From Mycolicibacterium brisbanense (GTDB lineage: Bacteria > Actinomycetota > Actinomycetes > Mycobacteriales > Mycobacteriaceae): a DNA stretch of 64,000 nucleotides. Where the stretch lies: positions 31,213-95,212 of the forward strand of contig NZ_BCSX01000027.1 of assembly GCF_001570425.1 (NCBI RefSeq), read 5' to 3'. The notes under the pieces were generated by a model. It did no database searches, was not told the origin of the DNA, and saw only the letters and a list, made by a program, of their open reading frames with translations. Position numbers and translations under genes: made by a program. Positions 1 to 8,531 of the stretch are shown piece by piece (positions within the stretch are counted from its first letter, which is position 1; the number at the start of each line of letters is the position of its first letter).

Positions 1-477
1 GAGGGCGATGGTCTCGGGGTCGACGTCGGTGCGGAACACCTCCTGACGCTGTCCGCGTTCGACGACGCGCCTGATGGTCTCGCGCCACCGTTCGTAATAT
101 GCGCCGTGGATCGGCCGCAGCTCGGGACGGATCAGCGCCTCGGCCCAGAACTGGATCCACACCGACCACTCGTCGCGGACCGCTCCCACCCGGGGCAACT
201 GCATGTCGATGAGCTTGAGCAACCTCTGGTGCGCGTCGTCGATGGCCTTCAGCTCGGCGCTCTGCCTGCCGAAGGCGTGGTCGATCGAGTGTTTGAGCGC
301 GGCGGTGAGCACGTCGTTCTTGCCGGGGAAGTAGTAGTGCACCGTGCCGGTGCTGGTGCCGACGACCTGCGCGATGTCCGAGATGCGGACGGCGTGGTAG
401 CCGCGCTCGGCGATGAGCTGCGCCGCGGCGTCGAGTATCGCGGCCTTCCTGGAATCGTCGCCATTCTCAGCAGTCAC
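1..477 (-). CDS. TetR-family regulator (3' end off the window)
   Basis: The first 159 codons of a TetR/AcrR repressor read on the minus strand and run off the left edge. The N-terminal helix-turn-helix is clear: ILDAAAQLIAERGYHAV, then ISDIAQVVGTSTGTVHYYF, at about residues 14-50. The start is GTG at 477: an in-frame TAG lies eight codons upstream, no other start codon intervenes, and a purine-rich GGGAAGAAAAG sits just before it. The gene is divergent from the acyl-CoA operon at 730, and matching palindromes lie in the intergenic region, so it probably represses that operon and itself. The ligand (perhaps an acyl-CoA) is an inference. The ligand domain is incomplete here. Confidence 0.88.
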   Translation of the reverse strand, partial: MTAENGDDSRKAAILDAAAQLIAERGYHAVRISDIAQVVGTSTGTVHYYFPGKNDVLTAALKHSIDHAFGRQSAELKAIDDAHQRLLKLIDMQLPRVGAVRDEWSVWIQFWAEALIRPELRPIHGAYYERWRETIRRVVERGQRQEVFRTDVDPETIAL

Positions 478-534
478 GTCGGTCTTTTCTTCCCGTTGCT
501 ACCTGACTCAGCAATCAAACCACATTAACTAGGT

Positions 535-544
535 TGACGCGTCA
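535..544. promoter_or_regulatory. Putative TetR operator 1 (TGACGCGTCA)
   Basis: Perfect 10-bp palindrome 58 bp upstream of the tetR start. It shares the pattern TGAYGCRTCA with the palindrome at 700-709 in front of the divergent operon. Two matching palindromes flanking a divergent TetR intergenic region are typical of autoregulated local repressors. Binding is inferred. Confidence 0.55.
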
Positions 545-668
545 GTCAGATTCGACTCGAGCGTCAGACGGCTCGTACATGCTGGCATTACCCGCGTTCA
601 CCTGCACAAAAGTGCACTTCACCTGCCAGATTCGCGAGCGGAATCACTGTGATACACGTCACATGCAA

Positions 669-699
669 TTGACTGACGTGTGTCCGCTCACGCTATAAC
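669..699 (+). promoter_or_regulatory. Putative sigma-70-type promoter of the acyl-CoA operon
   Basis: TTGACT at 669-674 and TATAAC at 694-699 with a 19-bp spacer, 30 bp upstream of the SDR start. The spacer is a little long. The -10 abuts the operator palindrome at 698-711, so a bound repressor would block the promoter. Confidence 0.45.
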
Positions 700-711
700 T
701 GATGCATCAGT
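698..711. promoter_or_regulatory. Putative TetR operator 2 (ACTGATGCATCAGT)
   Basis: Perfect 14-bp palindrome overlapping the proposed -10 of the operon starting at 730. Its core TGATGCATCA matches the 535-544 palindrome except for one symmetric base pair. Likely operator of the divergent TetR protein. Confidence 0.6.
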
Positions 712-729
712 CAAACGCGAGGAGTCATC

Positions 730-1557
730 GTGGCAGAGCCGTCGAGCCCGACACCCGGCGCCCTGAGCCCGGGGCTGCACCGCGGCAAGGCCGTGCTGAT
801 CACCGGTGGCGGCACCGGCATCGGCCGGGCCACCGCCGTGGAGTTCGCCCGCTGCGGTGCCGACGTCGTGATCGCGGGCCGTCGGGCCGAACCGCTCAAG
901 GACACCGTCGCCGAGATCGAGGCGCTCGGGGCCCGAGCCCTCGCGGTACCGACCGATATCCGCGACGAGGAGCAAGTCGCCGAGATGGTCACCCAGACGC
1001 TGGACCGCTTCGGTCGGGTCGATGTGCTCGTCAACAACGCCGGCGGGCAGTTCTCCGCGCCCGCCGAGGACATCAGCCTCAAAGGCTGGCGGGCGGTGCA
1101 CCGACTGGCCGTCGACGGCACCTGGGCGGTCACCCATGAGGTGGCGACACGCGCCATGATTCCGCAGCGCAGCGGCGTGATCTTTTTCATGGCGTTCTCC
1201 CCCCGCCGAGGCATCCCGTCGTTCGTCCACGCCACCTCGGCCCGCGCAGCCCTGGAGAACCTGGCCAGCGGGCTGGCGCTGGAGTGGAGCAAATACCGGA
1301 TCCGCAGCATCTGCATCGCCCCGGGCACCATCGCCACCGAGGGCATGGACGCCAACTACACCGAGGAGGCCCGGGCCCAATGGGCCTCGGCGGTCCCACT
1401 CGGCCGTCTCGGCACTGCCCAGGACATCTCGCCGACCATCGCTTTTCTCGCCTCGCCGGCCGCCGGCTACATCACCGGCACCACCGTCGTGATCGACGGC
1501 GGCGCCGACGCCTGGGGCACCGCCCATCCCGCTCCGCAATTGAAGGACGACGAATGA
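730..1557 (+). CDS. SDR oxidoreductase, 2,4-dienoyl-CoA-reductase-like
   Basis: A 275-residue short-chain dehydrogenase with the NAD(P) motif TGGGTGIG near residue 27 and NNAG near residue 102. The classical YxxxK pair is absent: the segment reads VHATSARAALEN, with alanine and arginine at those positions. It resembles the peroxisomal 2,4-dienoyl-CoA reductase signature (VHAGSAKAAV), where Tyr is also missing, but the lysine is arginine here. A role in reducing unsaturated acyl-CoA is therefore likely but unproven. The GTG start has AGGAG just upstream. First gene of the operon; its stop overlaps the next start (ATGA). Confidence 0.82.
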   Translation: MAEPSSPTPGALSPGLHRGKAVLITGGGTGIGRATAVEFARCGADVVIAGRRAEPLKDTVAEIEALGARALAVPTDIRDEEQVAEMVTQTLDRFGRVDVLVNNAGGQFSAPAEDISLKGWRAVHRLAVDGTWAVTHEVATRAMIPQRSGVIFFMAFSPRRGIPSFVHATSARAALENLASGLALEWSKYRIRSICIAPGTIATEGMDANYTEEARAQWASAVPLGRLGTAQDISPTIAFLASPAAGYITGTTVVIDGGADAWGTAHPAPQLKDDE

Positions 1558-3614
1558 CCGCCTCCGCGCCCCGCGACCTCACGGCCCTGTTCGACCCGCG
1601 CTCTGTCGCGATCATCGGCGCCAGCAACGACGAGACGAAGTACGGCAACTGGCTGAGCGTGCAGGCCCTTCGCATGCCCGGCACCCGCACCCTGCACCTG
1701 GTGAACCGGCGCGGCGAACCGGTGCTGGGCCGGCAGACCGTGAAAGCGCTCACCGACGTGGCCGAGCCGGTCGACCTGGTGGCCGTCGCAGTACCCGCCG
1801 CGGGATTCGAGGAGGCCGTCGAGGACGCGCTGGCCGCCGGGGCGAAGGCGATCGTCGGCGTCACAGCGGGATTCGCCGAGCTCGGCACCGAGGGCAGGGC
1901 CCTGCAGGAACGCATCGTCAAGCGGGTCCGCGACGCGGGTGCGCTGCTGCTCGGCCCGAACTGCCTGGGCGTGCTGGACTCCACCACCGAGCTCTACCTG
2001 GCATCGAACCCGATGCCGACCGGCGGGGTCGCACTGCTGTCCCAGAGCGGCAACATGGCCCTGGAACTGTCCGGCTTCCTGGCCGCCCGTGGCCACGGCT
2101 TCTCGCGCTTCGTCTCCCTCGGCAACCAAGCTGACCTGGGCGTCGCCGACGTCATCCGCTCATGCACCCGCCACCCGGGCACCGACGTGATCGCGGTCTA
2201 CTGCGAAGACTTCGGCGACGGCCGGGCGTTCGTAGCTGCCGCCGCCGAGGCCGCCGCCGCGGGCAAGCCCGTGCTGCTGCTGACCGTCGGAGGCAGCGAG
2301 GCATCGATCCGCGGTGCCCAATCCCACACCGGTGCACTGACGTCCGACAGCGCCGTGATCGCAGCTGCGTGCCGCGCCGCCGGAATCCACCGGGTGCACT
2401 CCCCGCGTGAACTCGCCGACGCCGCAGCGGCACTGCTGAGCTTCGGGCCCACCGGGGTACGACGCGTCGGAGTGGTCGCCGACGGTGGCGGTCACGCCGG
2501 CGTGGGATCGGACATCGTCGAGGCCGCAGGCCTGAACGTCCCGGAGTTCGACGCCTCGGTGAGCGACGCACTGCGGGCGCTGCTGCCGCCGTCGGCCGCG
2601 GTGACCAACCCGGTCGACCTCGCCGGGGCCGGCGAACAGGACATCACGTCGTTCGCCAAGGTGCTGGAGACCACGCTGTCCAGCGAGCACCTCGACGCCG
2701 TACTGATCACCGGGTACTTCGGCGGCTACGGCGGTTACGGTGACACCCTGGCCGCCCGCGAGATCGAGACCGCCCACGAGATGGCCCGCATCGCCAAGGC
2801 CCACGGCAAGCCCGTAGTGGTGCACACCATGCACCACGCCAGCGAGGCCGCGAAAGTGCTTGCCGAATCCGGTCTTCCGGTGTTCGCCGCGGTCGAGGAC
2901 GCCGCCCGGACGCTCGCCGTCTTCGGCGACGGCAAGACCCCGCCGCCGGTACCCGAGCTGGCCGAAACCGCCGATCAGCCGGCCGAATCCGACAACTACT
3001 GGGAGGCACGCGAACTGTTCCGCGCCGCCGGGCTCAGCTTCCCCGGCGCTGCGTTGGTCGAATCGGCCGACGCCGCCGCCGAGGCCACGCGATCGATCGG
3101 CTATCCGGTCGTGCTGAAAGCCATGGGCCTGCTGCACAAGTCGGACTCCGGCGGGGTGGCACTCGGCCTGGCCGACGAGGACCAGCTGCGCGCCGCCGTG
3201 CAGGACATGCGGCAGCGACTGAGCCCTCCCGGATTCTGCGTCGAGGCGATGGCCGATCTGAGCGACGGCGTGGAGCTGATCGTCGGCGTGCAGAGCGATC
3301 CCCGCTTCGGCCCGGTGGCCATGGTCGGCCTCGGCGGCATCTTCACCGAGGTGCTCAAGGACGTCGCCTTCGCGCTGGCCCCCGTCGACCGGGCCACCGC
3401 GCGGGAGATGCTCGACGGCCTGCGGGCTGCGGCTCTGCTGCGCGGTGTCCGCGGGCGGCCTCCGGTCGACCTCGATGCGGCCGCGGCTGCCATCGCAGCG
3501 GTCACCTCTGTGGCCGCACACCATCCGGAAATCACCGAGCTGGAGGTCAATCCCCTGCTGGCGACGCCGACCGGCGCACTCGGCCTCGACGCCCGCATCG
3601 TCCTTGCCCCCTGA
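1554..3614 (+). CDS. Acyl-CoA synthetase, ADP-forming type
   Basis: A 686-residue NDP-forming acyl-CoA synthetase (acetate-CoA ligase, ADP-forming, superfamily). Domains in order: CoA-binding Rossmann (AIIGASND, about 15-110), succinyl-CoA-ligase-like (about 150-290), and C-terminal ATP-grasp (about 480-680, with KAMGLLHKSDSGGV). The catalytic phospho-histidine is in AQSHTGALTSD. It should activate a carboxylic acid to its CoA thioester at the expense of ATP, feeding the acyl-CoA dehydrogenase that follows. The ATG overlaps the SDR stop, so I place the start at 1554 rather than at upstream in-frame codons inside the SDR gene. Substrate unknown. Confidence 0.9.
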   Translation: MTASAPRDLTALFDPRSVAIIGASNDETKYGNWLSVQALRMPGTRTLHLVNRRGEPVLGRQTVKALTDVAEPVDLVAVAVPAAGFEEAVEDALAAGAKAIVGVTAGFAELGTEGRALQERIVKRVRDAGALLLGPNCLGVLDSTTELYLASNPMPTGGVALLSQSGNMALELSGFLAARGHGFSRFVSLGNQADLGVADVIRSCTRHPGTDVIAVYCEDFGDGRAFVAAAAEAAAAGKPVLLLTVGGSEASIRGAQSHTGALTSDSAVIAAACRAAGIHRVHSPRELADAAAALLSFGPTGVRRVGVVADGGGHAGVGSDIVEAAGLNVPEFDASVSDALRALLPPSAAVTNPVDLAGAGEQDITSFAKVLETTLSSEHLDAVLITGYFGGYGGYGDTLAAREIETAHEMARIAKAHGKPVVVHTMHHASEAAKVLAESGLPVFAAVEDAARTLAVFGDGKTPPPVPELAETADQPAESDNYWEARELFRAAGLSFPGAALVESADAAAEATRSIGYPVVLKAMGLLHKSDSGGVALGLADEDQLRAAVQDMRQRLSPPGFCVEAMADLSDGVELIVGVQSDPRFGPVAMVGLGGIFTEVLKDVAFALAPVDRATAREMLDGLRAAALLRGVRGRPPVDLDAAAAAIAAVTSVAAHHPEITELEVNPLLATPTGALGLDARIVLAP

Positions 3615-3658
3615 TCGACACCACGAACCCCATAGATATCGAAAGGAAATACCCCGCA

Positions 3659-4858
3659 ATGGAATTCGCATACACGCCGCGGCTGGCGGAGCTCAAGGAC
3701 CGGGCCCGCGCGTTGACCGAGAAGATCATCCCGTTCGAGCTCGAATGCGAGCAGAACAACGGGCTCTCGGCCGAGTCGCACGCCGTCATCAAGGCCGCTG
3801 TGCTGGAGGCCGGCCTGCAGGCCATCAACACCCCGGTCGAGTTCGGCGGGGCCGGCCTGAGCGTGCTGGAACAGGTTGTCGTGCAAGACGAGTTGGGCAA
3901 GCTAACCAACGCACTGTGGGACGCGGTGTGGCGCCCGGCCAACCCGCTGGCCCACGCCACCCCCGAACAGCGTGAGCGCTACCTGATCCCGGGGGCCCGC
4001 GGTGACCGCCGCGACGCGGTGGCCATCTCCGAGGCCGACGCCGGCTCGGACTTCTCCGCCGCCAAGACCACCGCCACGCCCGACGGCAACGGCGGCTACG
4101 TCATCAACGGCGAGAAGTGGTTCGTCACCGTCGGCGACGTCGCCGACTACCTGATCGTGCTGGCCTACGTGCAGCCCGACAACGCGCCGACGATGTTCCT
4201 GATCGACGTGCCGAGCCCCGGCGTGAGCATCACCAACGTGCCGCGCTTCACCCACACCTTCGTCTACGAGCATCCCGAATTCACCTTCAAGGACGTCAAA
4301 GTCGGCCCCGAAGCCGTACTCGGAGGCATCGGCGAAGGCCTGGAGCTCACCCGCGACTGGTTCACCGAGGAGCGCCTGATGATCGGCGCAAGGACCATCG
4401 GCGCGGCCGAGCGTGCGCTGACGCTGGCCGTGGACTGGGCGCGTGAGCGAGTCCAGGGCGGCGACACCCTGATCAACCGGCAGCTGATCCAGGGCATGAT
4501 CGCCGATTCGGTCTGCGACATCGCCACCAACAGGGCCCTGACCCACCAGGTCGCATGGGAGTTCGACCAGGCCGATCCCAACAACGCCGAGCAGCGGAAG
4601 ACCTTGCACGCCAAGGCCGCAACTGTGAAGCTGGCCGCTTCCGAGGCCTCCAACCGCGTGGCCGACCGGGCCGTACAGATCTTCGGCGGCCGCGGCTACA
4701 TCCGCGACTACCCCGTCGAGCGGCTGTGGCGTGAGCTGCGGGTCGACCGGATCTGGGAGGGCACGTCCGAGATCCAGCGCCTGGTCATTGCCAACGAGAC
4801 CAAGAAGCGCGGCCTCGAGAAGCTGCTGTCCTTCCCGTACGCCGCGGACGGGAAGTAG
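3659..4858 (+). CDS. Acyl-CoA dehydrogenase
   Basis: A 399-residue FAD acyl-CoA dehydrogenase. Visible signatures are ISEADAGSDF (mid-domain, near 122), the C-terminal IFGGRGYIRDYPVERLWRE and WEGTSEIQRLVIAN, the latter containing the usual C-terminal catalytic glutamate region. It introduces the alpha-beta double bond in an acyl-CoA and passes electrons to ETF. AAAGGAAA lies upstream of the ATG, 44 bp after the synthetase gene. With the synthetase before it and the hydratase after it, it forms a compact beta-oxidation spiral. Confidence 0.93.
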   Translation: MEFAYTPRLAELKDRARALTEKIIPFELECEQNNGLSAESHAVIKAAVLEAGLQAINTPVEFGGAGLSVLEQVVVQDELGKLTNALWDAVWRPANPLAHATPEQRERYLIPGARGDRRDAVAISEADAGSDFSAAKTTATPDGNGGYVINGEKWFVTVGDVADYLIVLAYVQPDNAPTMFLIDVPSPGVSITNVPRFTHTFVYEHPEFTFKDVKVGPEAVLGGIGEGLELTRDWFTEERLMIGARTIGAAERALTLAVDWARERVQGGDTLINRQLIQGMIADSVCDIATNRALTHQVAWEFDQADPNNAEQRKTLHAKAATVKLAASEASNRVADRAVQIFGGRGYIRDYPVERLWRELRVDRIWEGTSEIQRLVIANETKKRGLEKLLSFPYAADGK

Positions 4859-4862
4859 TCCG

Positions 4863-5642
4863 ATGGCGGCCGGGACAACCACCGACGCACAGCACCAAGG
4901 CAGCGTGGAGGTACGCCGCGAGGGCAACGTCGCCGTCGTGACCCTGCGCCGGGAAAGCAAGCGCAACGCGCTGTCGACCCACATGGAGGCCGAACTGCTG
5001 CGTGCACTGCGCACAGATGCGGTCACCTCCAGCCGGGCGGTCGTGATCACCGGTGGGGATACGGTGTTTTCGGCCGGTGCCGACATCACCGAGCTGCGCG
5101 ACATGACCCCGGCCGCCATCGCTGACTACTACCGTGAGTCCGGATCGGTGTACGAAGTCTTCGCCGGACTTCGCCAGCCCACCGTCGCGGCCATCACCGG
5201 CTACTGCCTGGGCGGCGGACTCGAGCTGTCGCTGGCCGCAGACATCCGCATCGCCGACCCCGCAGCGGTTTTCGGATTCCCCGAGGTGGGCATCGGCATC
5301 CTGCCGTCGTCCGGAGGCGTCACCCGCGCGACCCGGATCCTCGGCCCAGGCCGTACGCGAGACCTCATTCTCCGCGGCCGGCGAATCGATGCCGCGGTCG
5401 CCGAGCGATGGGGGCTCATCACCGAAATCACCTCTGCGGGTGAGCATGTGGCGACCGCACTGGCCATTGCCGGCGAACTCGCCGAATACCACCCGATGAC
5501 CATGGCGGTCAACAAACAAGTACTCGACGCGAGCATCAACGCGTCCCAGTCCGCATCACTGGTGCTGGAACAACTCGCCTACGCCCTGCTCAACAACACC
5601 GCCGGCCACGGCGCTGAACAATCCACTGGAGAAGTTCGATGA
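4863..5642 (+). CDS. Enoyl-CoA hydratase/isomerase family protein
   Basis: A 259-residue crotonase-fold protein. The oxyanion-hole segments are FSAGADITEL (near residue 62) and TGYCLGGGLELSLAADIRIA (near 107), followed by FGFPEVGIGILPSSGG. The Glu of FPEVG is retained at one catalytic position, while the typical first catalytic Glu of GGG(C/N)E is present as GGGLE. It is expected to hydrate the enoyl-CoA made by the preceding dehydrogenase. The ATG lies 4 bp after that gene and its stop overlaps the MFS start (ATGA), so translation is coupled. Confidence 0.92.
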   Translation: MAAGTTTDAQHQGSVEVRREGNVAVVTLRRESKRNALSTHMEAELLRALRTDAVTSSRAVVITGGDTVFSAGADITELRDMTPAAIADYYRESGSVYEVFAGLRQPTVAAITGYCLGGGLELSLAADIRIADPAAVFGFPEVGIGILPSSGGVTRATRILGPGRTRDLILRGRRIDAAVAERWGLITEITSAGEHVATALAIAGELAEYHPMTMAVNKQVLDASINASQSASLVLEQLAYALLNNTAGHGAEQSTGEVR

Positions 5643-7003
5643 ACCCGCTCGACGTCTTGGACCGGCCCACCAACCGTGGGTTCCTCACCAAACTGCTCAT
5701 CGCCTGCTGCGGCGGCCCGTTCCTCGACGGGTACGTCATGAGCATCATCGGCGTAGCCCTCATCGGCGTGGGCGAGGACATGAATCCCAGCACCACCGAG
5801 TCCGGTCTGATCGGTGCCGCATCGCTGATCGGCATCTTCTTCGGCGCCACGGTGTTCGGGGTGATCACCGACCGGGTCGGCCGGGAGAAGATGTACGCGC
5901 TCGATCTGGTCGTCCTGGTCGCCGGCTGCGCGTTGTCGGTATTCGTCACGGCCCCTTGGCAATTGATCCTCCTGCGGTTCGTCATCGGCGCTGCCATCGG
6001 CGCCGACTACCCGATCGCGACCTCCCTGCTGACCGAGTTCACCCCGTCGAAGAAGCGCGGCGCCATGGTCGGCATGTCCGCGGTGGCGTGGTCGGCCGGC
6101 GCCGTCGCCGCCTACGTCGTCGGCGCGGTCGTCGTGGCCGTCTCCGGCGGCAACCAGAACTGGCGCTGGCTGTTGGCGTCGAGTGCCGTGCTCGGGATCG
6201 TCGTGATCCTGATCCGCCGGGGTATCCCGGAATCCCCGCGCTGGCTGATGAACAACGGCCGGGTCGCCGATGCCGAGGCCGTCGTGGAGCGCATCTACGG
6301 GGTCAAGCTCGATCTGAGCCAGGTGAGCGCAGACACCGACGAACCGAAGGCCAAGGCGCCGCTGTCGTCGATCCTCAAGGGGCAGTACGGACGACGTCTC
6401 ATCATGTGCTCGGCACTGTACCTGGCAGTGGTCACCCCGCTGTACGCACTGCTCACCTTCCTGCCCACGATCCTGCAGGGCTTCAAGATCTCCGGTGAAG
6501 GTCCCATGGGACTCGTGGTCGAGACCGTCATCATCGGTCTGATCGTCGCCGGTTCGATACCGGCCCTGTGGCTCGTCGAGCGCTGGGGACGTCGCCCCAT
6601 CGCGGTAGTGCCGCTCGGGCTGATGGTGCTGCCGCTGGCCGGTCTGTGGCTGTGGGCCGGCGGGCCGCTGTGGTTCATCGTCGGATGCTTCTGCGTGTAC
6701 GCCTTCATCTCCGGCGGGCCCAGCATCCTGGTGTGGATCTACCCCAACGAGTTGTTCCCCACCGAACTACGCGCCACCGCAGTCGGTTTCGCGACCGGCG
6801 TGAGCCGATTCGGCGCCGCCACCGGAACCTACCTCCTACCGCTGAGCATCTCGTCGCTCGGCACCGGCACCACCATGCTGTTCGGTGCCATCCTGACCGC
6901 CGGAGCCTTCGTGGTGTGCCTGTTCATGGCGCCGGAGACCAAGGGCAAGACCCTCGAAGAGGTTTCGGGCCTGACGCCCGCGCCGGCGCCTGTCCGTGGC
7001 TGA
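5639..7003 (+). CDS. MFS transporter, organic/aromatic acid importer type
   Basis: A 454-residue major facilitator with 12 predicted membrane segments. FLDGYVMSIIG in helix 1, the loop DRVGREKMYALD and the mid-protein PESPRWLMNNGR place it in the sugar/acid:H+ symporter group (AAHS/SP-like). It is the last gene of the acyl-CoA operon and probably imports the acid that the synthetase activates. The start overlaps the hydratase stop. Two further paralogues of the same subgroup lie at 36553 and 50424. Substrate unknown. Confidence 0.9.
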   Translation: MNPLDVLDRPTNRGFLTKLLIACCGGPFLDGYVMSIIGVALIGVGEDMNPSTTESGLIGAASLIGIFFGATVFGVITDRVGREKMYALDLVVLVAGCALSVFVTAPWQLILLRFVIGAAIGADYPIATSLLTEFTPSKKRGAMVGMSAVAWSAGAVAAYVVGAVVVAVSGGNQNWRWLLASSAVLGIVVILIRRGIPESPRWLMNNGRVADAEAVVERIYGVKLDLSQVSADTDEPKAKAPLSSILKGQYGRRLIMCSALYLAVVTPLYALLTFLPTILQGFKISGEGPMGLVVETVIIGLIVAGSIPALWLVERWGRRPIAVVPLGLMVLPLAGLWLWAGGPLWFIVGCFCVYAFISGGPSILVWIYPNELFPTELRATAVGFATGVSRFGAATGTYLLPLSISSLGTGTTMLFGAILTAGAFVVCLFMAPETKGKTLEEVSGLTPAPAPVRG

Positions 7004-7608
7004 GCCGTCAGCCGGGGCGTGGTCCGACATCATTCGGCGCAACCTCGCCGAGTTCACCCGCTCGGCCTCCCAATCGGGGGGGCCGAGCGGCCGCTGTGAC
7101 GGTGTGCGTGCTCGATGCCGAGCGCGACGCGCGGGTGCTGATGATCAAACGGGCCCCGCGAGGGCTCAACAGCGGCCAGTGGGCACTCCCCGGCGGACGC
7201 ATCGAACCCGGCGAGACAGCCACCCCCGCCGCCCTGCGCGAACTGCATGAAGAAGTCGGTGTCGAGCTGACCGATGACGATGTCGTCGGGATGCTCGACG
7301 ACTATGTGACCGACTCGGGCTTCGTGATCACTCCCGTCGTCGCGATGGTGACGGGATCACCCAGGCTGCAACGCAATCCGGCCGAGGTGCACTCATTGCA
7401 CCGGATTGCGCTGAGTCGTCTGGTCAGCGACGAACTGCCCCGGTGGGCGCTCACCGCCGATGGCCCGCTGCTGCAGATGCCGTTGCGGAGCAACATGGTG
7501 GTACATGCGCCGACCGGAGCCATCCTGCTGCAGTTCCGCGAGGTCGCTCTGCTCGGGCGCCCCATCAGGGTGGCAGAGCTGCGGCAGCCCGCGTTCACGC
7601 GGGTGTAG
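6996..7608 (+). pseudogene. Nudix hydrolase with apparent frameshift at a G7 tract
   Basis: A Nudix hydrolase (CoA/nucleoside-diphosphate type) is encoded in two frames. The first, from GTG 6996 overlapping the MFS end, gives MAEPSAGAWSDIIRRNLAEF. The second carries the Nudix box GGRIEPGETATPAALRELHE followed by EVGV, and ends at 7608. The frames meet at a run of seven G at 7076-7082; removing one G joins SQSGG to RAAAVTVCVLDAE in one frame. It could be a sequencing error, a true inactivating mutation, or a slippage site. An alternative is a shorter intact protein from GTG 7096, lacking the N-terminal helix. About 203 residues if repaired. Confidence 0.75.
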
Positions 7609-7718
7609 GACACCTGCCGCGGATACCAGACCCTTTCCGGTGAGCGGAACAACCGGCTGACTAGCCTTGATCAGCCGGGCCGCGTAGTGGGTATGCCGCC
7701 CGGCGGGGAGGGCGAAGC

Positions 7719-8531
7719 ATGTCGACAGACCAGGCGAATGGAGGCGAGGGCACCACCTCCATGTCCCAGGTGGCGGCACACGCCATACGCGAGGGGATCA
7801 TCGAGGGCCGGTACCCGCCCGGTAGCCGGCTGCGTGAGCGCGACCTCTCGGAAACCCTGCAGATGTCCCGGATACCCGTACGCGAGGCACTGCGCCAACT
7901 CGAAGTCGAAGGTTTCGTGACCACGAGCCCGAACCGTGGTGCGGTCGTCACCCAGCTGACGATGCGCGACGTGGTCGAACTGTTCGATCTGAGGCTGTCG
8001 CTGGAGGTTCTGGCCGCGCGGCAAGCGGCTCTGGCGGTCGCCAAGGGCGGGGCCGGAGACAAGCTGCAGCAGCTGCTGGTCGCCGCCCTGCGCGCCACCC
8101 GCTCCGGTGACATCGTCGCGATTCGCCAGATCAACACCGAGATTCACGCCGAGATCGTGGCGATGGCGGGGAACTCGCTGCTGACCACCACGATGGCACC
8201 GCTGCTGGGCCGCATGCGCTGGGTGTTCGCGTTGACCGCCGACCGTGATCCCGAGGTGGAATACACAGAGCACCGGGCGCTGTGCGATGCGATCTACGCA
8301 GGCAATCCGGATCTGGCCGGGGCGCTCGCGCTGGCCCACATCGAGCACGGTCGGGCGCCATCGCTGGAGGGGCTGAGCAAGGTGCTGCCTGCGTCGCAGC
8401 TACGACCCATTCACACCGGCCCGCCCGAAAATCGCTGCCCCCTCCGAGGCAGAACACAGGGGAAAATGCCACCATGCGCGGATTGGTCGGAACCATTGCG
8501 GCAGCCGTCGCTGCGAGCGTCGTCCTGGTAA
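7719..8531 (+). CDS. GntR-family regulator with FCD domain
   Basis: A 270-residue GntR/FadR-subfamily repressor. The winged helix spans about residues 18-80 (IREGIIEGRYPPGSRLRERD, then SRIPVREALRQLEVEGFV), followed by an FCD ligand domain ending near 215 with EHRALCDAIYAGN. The last 55 residues are low-complexity, unlike FCD proteins of about 220-230 residues, and overlap the next gene by 58 bp, so the true C-terminus may have been altered. It follows the acyl-CoA operon in the same direction and may sense a carboxylate. The target is unknown. Confidence 0.85.
   Translation: MSTDQANGGEGTTSMSQVAAHAIREGIIEGRYPPGSRLRERDLSETLQMSRIPVREALRQLEVEGFVTTSPNRGAVVTQLTMRDVVELFDLRLSLEVLAARQAALAVAKGGAGDKLQQLLVAALRATRSGDIVAIRQINTEIHAEIVAMAGNSLLTTTMAPLLGRMRWVFALTADRDPEVEYTEHRALCDAIYAGNPDLAGALALAHIEHGRAPSLEGLSKVLPASQLRPIHTGPPENRCPLRGRTQGKMPPCADWSEPLRQPSLRASSW

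Noticed and set aside
1284..1553. N-terminal extension of the acyl-CoA synthetase into the SDR gene
   Set aside because: The extension is Arg/His-rich shadow sequence; the ATG at 1554 overlaps the SDR stop and matches the family start.
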